From Azoarcus sp. (GTDB lineage Bacteria; Pseudomonadota; Gammaproteobacteria; Burkholderiales; Rhodocyclaceae): a DNA stretch of 64,000 bases. The stretch's first letter is position 1; every line of letters starts with the position of its first letter. The DNA lies in NCBI GenBank assembly GCA_030604735.1, contig JAUVVG010000007.1, positions 1 through 64,000 of the forward strand, given 5' to 3'. Below, in pieces: positions 63,214-64,000 of the stretch. The position numbers were made by a program, and so were the translations under genes. The notes below the pieces were generated by a model. The model did not search any database. It had not been told where the DNA came from and was given only the letters and a program-made list of their open reading frames with translations.

Positions 63214-64000
63214 TCATCCGGCTGAACGCCCCCGCTGCTGATAAATCACCCCGACGATGATCATCGTGAGGCCGATCCAGGTCGCCGGCACGATGGCTTC
63301 ACCGAGGAAGGTGCTGATGAAGAACAGCGACAGGAACGGCGACAGGAAAATCAGGTTGCTGACCCGGGCGACCTGCTCGGCACGGCGCATCGCAGCGAGC
63401 CACAGCATGAAGGTGACGCCCATCTCGAACAGGCCGACATAGGCCGCACCGGCCAGCGCCGGCCCGGTCGGCAGGGCCAGTTCCCCCTGCCAGGCCATCA
63501 CCGCCCAGACCATCGGCGTACCGAGTGCGAAGCACAGGAACAGCGTGACCGCGGCCGGCGCGGTGGCGCGGGTGTTCAGGATCCAGTACAGCGCCCACAA
63601 CACCGTGCTGAAGAGCGCCAGCATGACCCCGAGGCCGCTGTCGAAGGCCATCGCGAACACGTCGCCGCGGGTCGCGATCACCACCGCGCCGGCATAGCCT
63701 ATCGTCAGCGCCAGCAGGTCGCGCCCGGTGAGGCGCTGCTTCAGCAGCGGCACGGCCAGCAGCGCGAGGGTCAGTGCCCAGGTGTAGTTCAGCGCCTGGG
63801 CCTGCTGCGCAGGAAGCAGGTCATAGGCCCGGAACAGCACCAGGTAGTAGAAACAGGGGTTCAATGCGCCGAGCGCGACGTAATACGTCGGCCGCTCGCG
63901 CAAGGCCGCGCCGACCGCCGGCCACTGCCGATTGACGCTGACGAACCCGGCCAGCACAAGGGTCGACACCAGACCGGCCCAGGCGAGCAACTGGGTCGCC
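63214..64000 (-). CDS. EamA-family (DMT) transporter, 5' end outside the window
   Basis: The reading frame enters from the right edge, so the N terminus (probably one membrane segment) is missing. The visible 262 codons hold about nine helices with RPTYYVALGALNPCFYYLVLFRAYDLLPAQQAQALNYTW and a second EamA repeat with FEMGVTFMLWLAAMRRAEQVARVSNLIFLSPFLSLFF. The ending VIYQQRGR is usual. It differs in sequence from the EamA gene at 50958. The substrate is unknown. Confidence 0.88.
   Translation of the reverse strand, partial: ATQLLAWAGLVSTLVLAGFVSVNRQWPAVGAALRERPTYYVALGALNPCFYYLVLFRAYDLLPAQQAQALNYTWALTLALLAVPLLKQRLTGRDLLALTIGYAGAVVIATRGDVFAMAFDSGLGVMLALFSTVLWALYWILNTRATAPAAVTLFLCFALGTPMVWAVMAWQGELALPTGPALAGAAYVGLFEMGVTFMLWLAAMRRAEQVARVSNLIFLSPFLSLFFISTFLGEAIVPATWIGLTMIIVGVIYQQRGRSAG

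Overview
The window is about 64 kb of GC-rich, tightly packed chromosomal DNA from a proteobacterium. The AtpE and AtpB sequences, the mnmG-rsmG-parA-parB-atp order, the def/fmt/LysM/dprA/smg/topB neighbourhood, a phasin and a cytochrome c' fit a betaproteobacterium, perhaps Rhodocyclales-like; that placement is inferred from recognised families, not from a tree. No tRNA, rRNA, CRISPR array, prophage or transposase was recognised. Most of the window is core genome, with several well-organised respiratory and ion-transport loci.

Layout. 1-1648: 5' part of the ATP synthase operon (atpI-B-E-F, minus strand) behind a good sigma-70 promoter. 1896-3215: an MFS carrier inserted between atpI and parB. 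3223-7394: parB, parA, rsmG, mnmG (minus), usually near oriC, with a degenerate parS-like site upstream of mnmG. 7395-7913: a 185-bp palindromic repeat and a hairpin. 7914-10036: tpx, then fdhD-mobA. 10205-19946: a ten-gene molybdenum formate dehydrogenase operon (minus): DUF3305, DUF3306, polyferredoxin, TorD chaperone, small Tat protein, alpha, beta, small lipoprotein, cytochrome b gamma, DUF6505. It reads from a -24/-12 (sigma-54) promoter and faces a divergent sigma-54 activator that lacks a sensor domain. 21093-27965: apbC, an ankyrin protein, and a minus-strand histidine kinase / NtrC-type regulator / mobB / Rieske-like protein run. 28065-30495: htpX, fmt, def. 30683-36372: LysM protein, dprA, smg, topB. 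36509-40353: rubredoxin-reductase-like flavoprotein, oxyR, and a divergent DegP-type protease.

40441-43820: paired REP-like hairpins, a chemoreceptor with a periplasmic CxxCH haem motif, divergent cytochrome c', and convergent cytochrome b561. 44012-50092: one 2,026-residue protein made of two complete UvrA units. 50430-52692: phasin with promoter, operator-like site and terminator, an EamA carrier, and a DUF3334 protein. 52848-60298: a nine-gene Mrp/Mbh-type cation/proton antiporter operon with no mrpA and three MrpD-like pumps, the last lacking the usual membrane glutamate. 60434-62734: Fe-S photolyase (FeS-BCP/PhrB type), DUF2256 and DUF3429. 62992-63170: second, inverted copy of the palindromic repeat. 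63214-64000: 3' part of an EamA carrier.

How the parts fit. FdhD, MobA, MobB and probably ApbC supply sulfur-transfer, molybdenum-cofactor and Fe-S maturation for the formate dehydrogenase; TorD-like and DUF3305/3306/6505 proteins are probable assembly factors. The Mrp-like complex, ATP synthase and formate dehydrogenase all act on the membrane ion gradient. The most noteworthy signals are the two palindromic repeats (96% identical cores, unrelated but self-complementary outer arms), the Mbh-ordered antiporter with a degenerate third pump, the tandem UvrA, the sensorless sigma-54 control of formate dehydrogenase, and the Rieske-like protein with Glu where a ligand His is expected.
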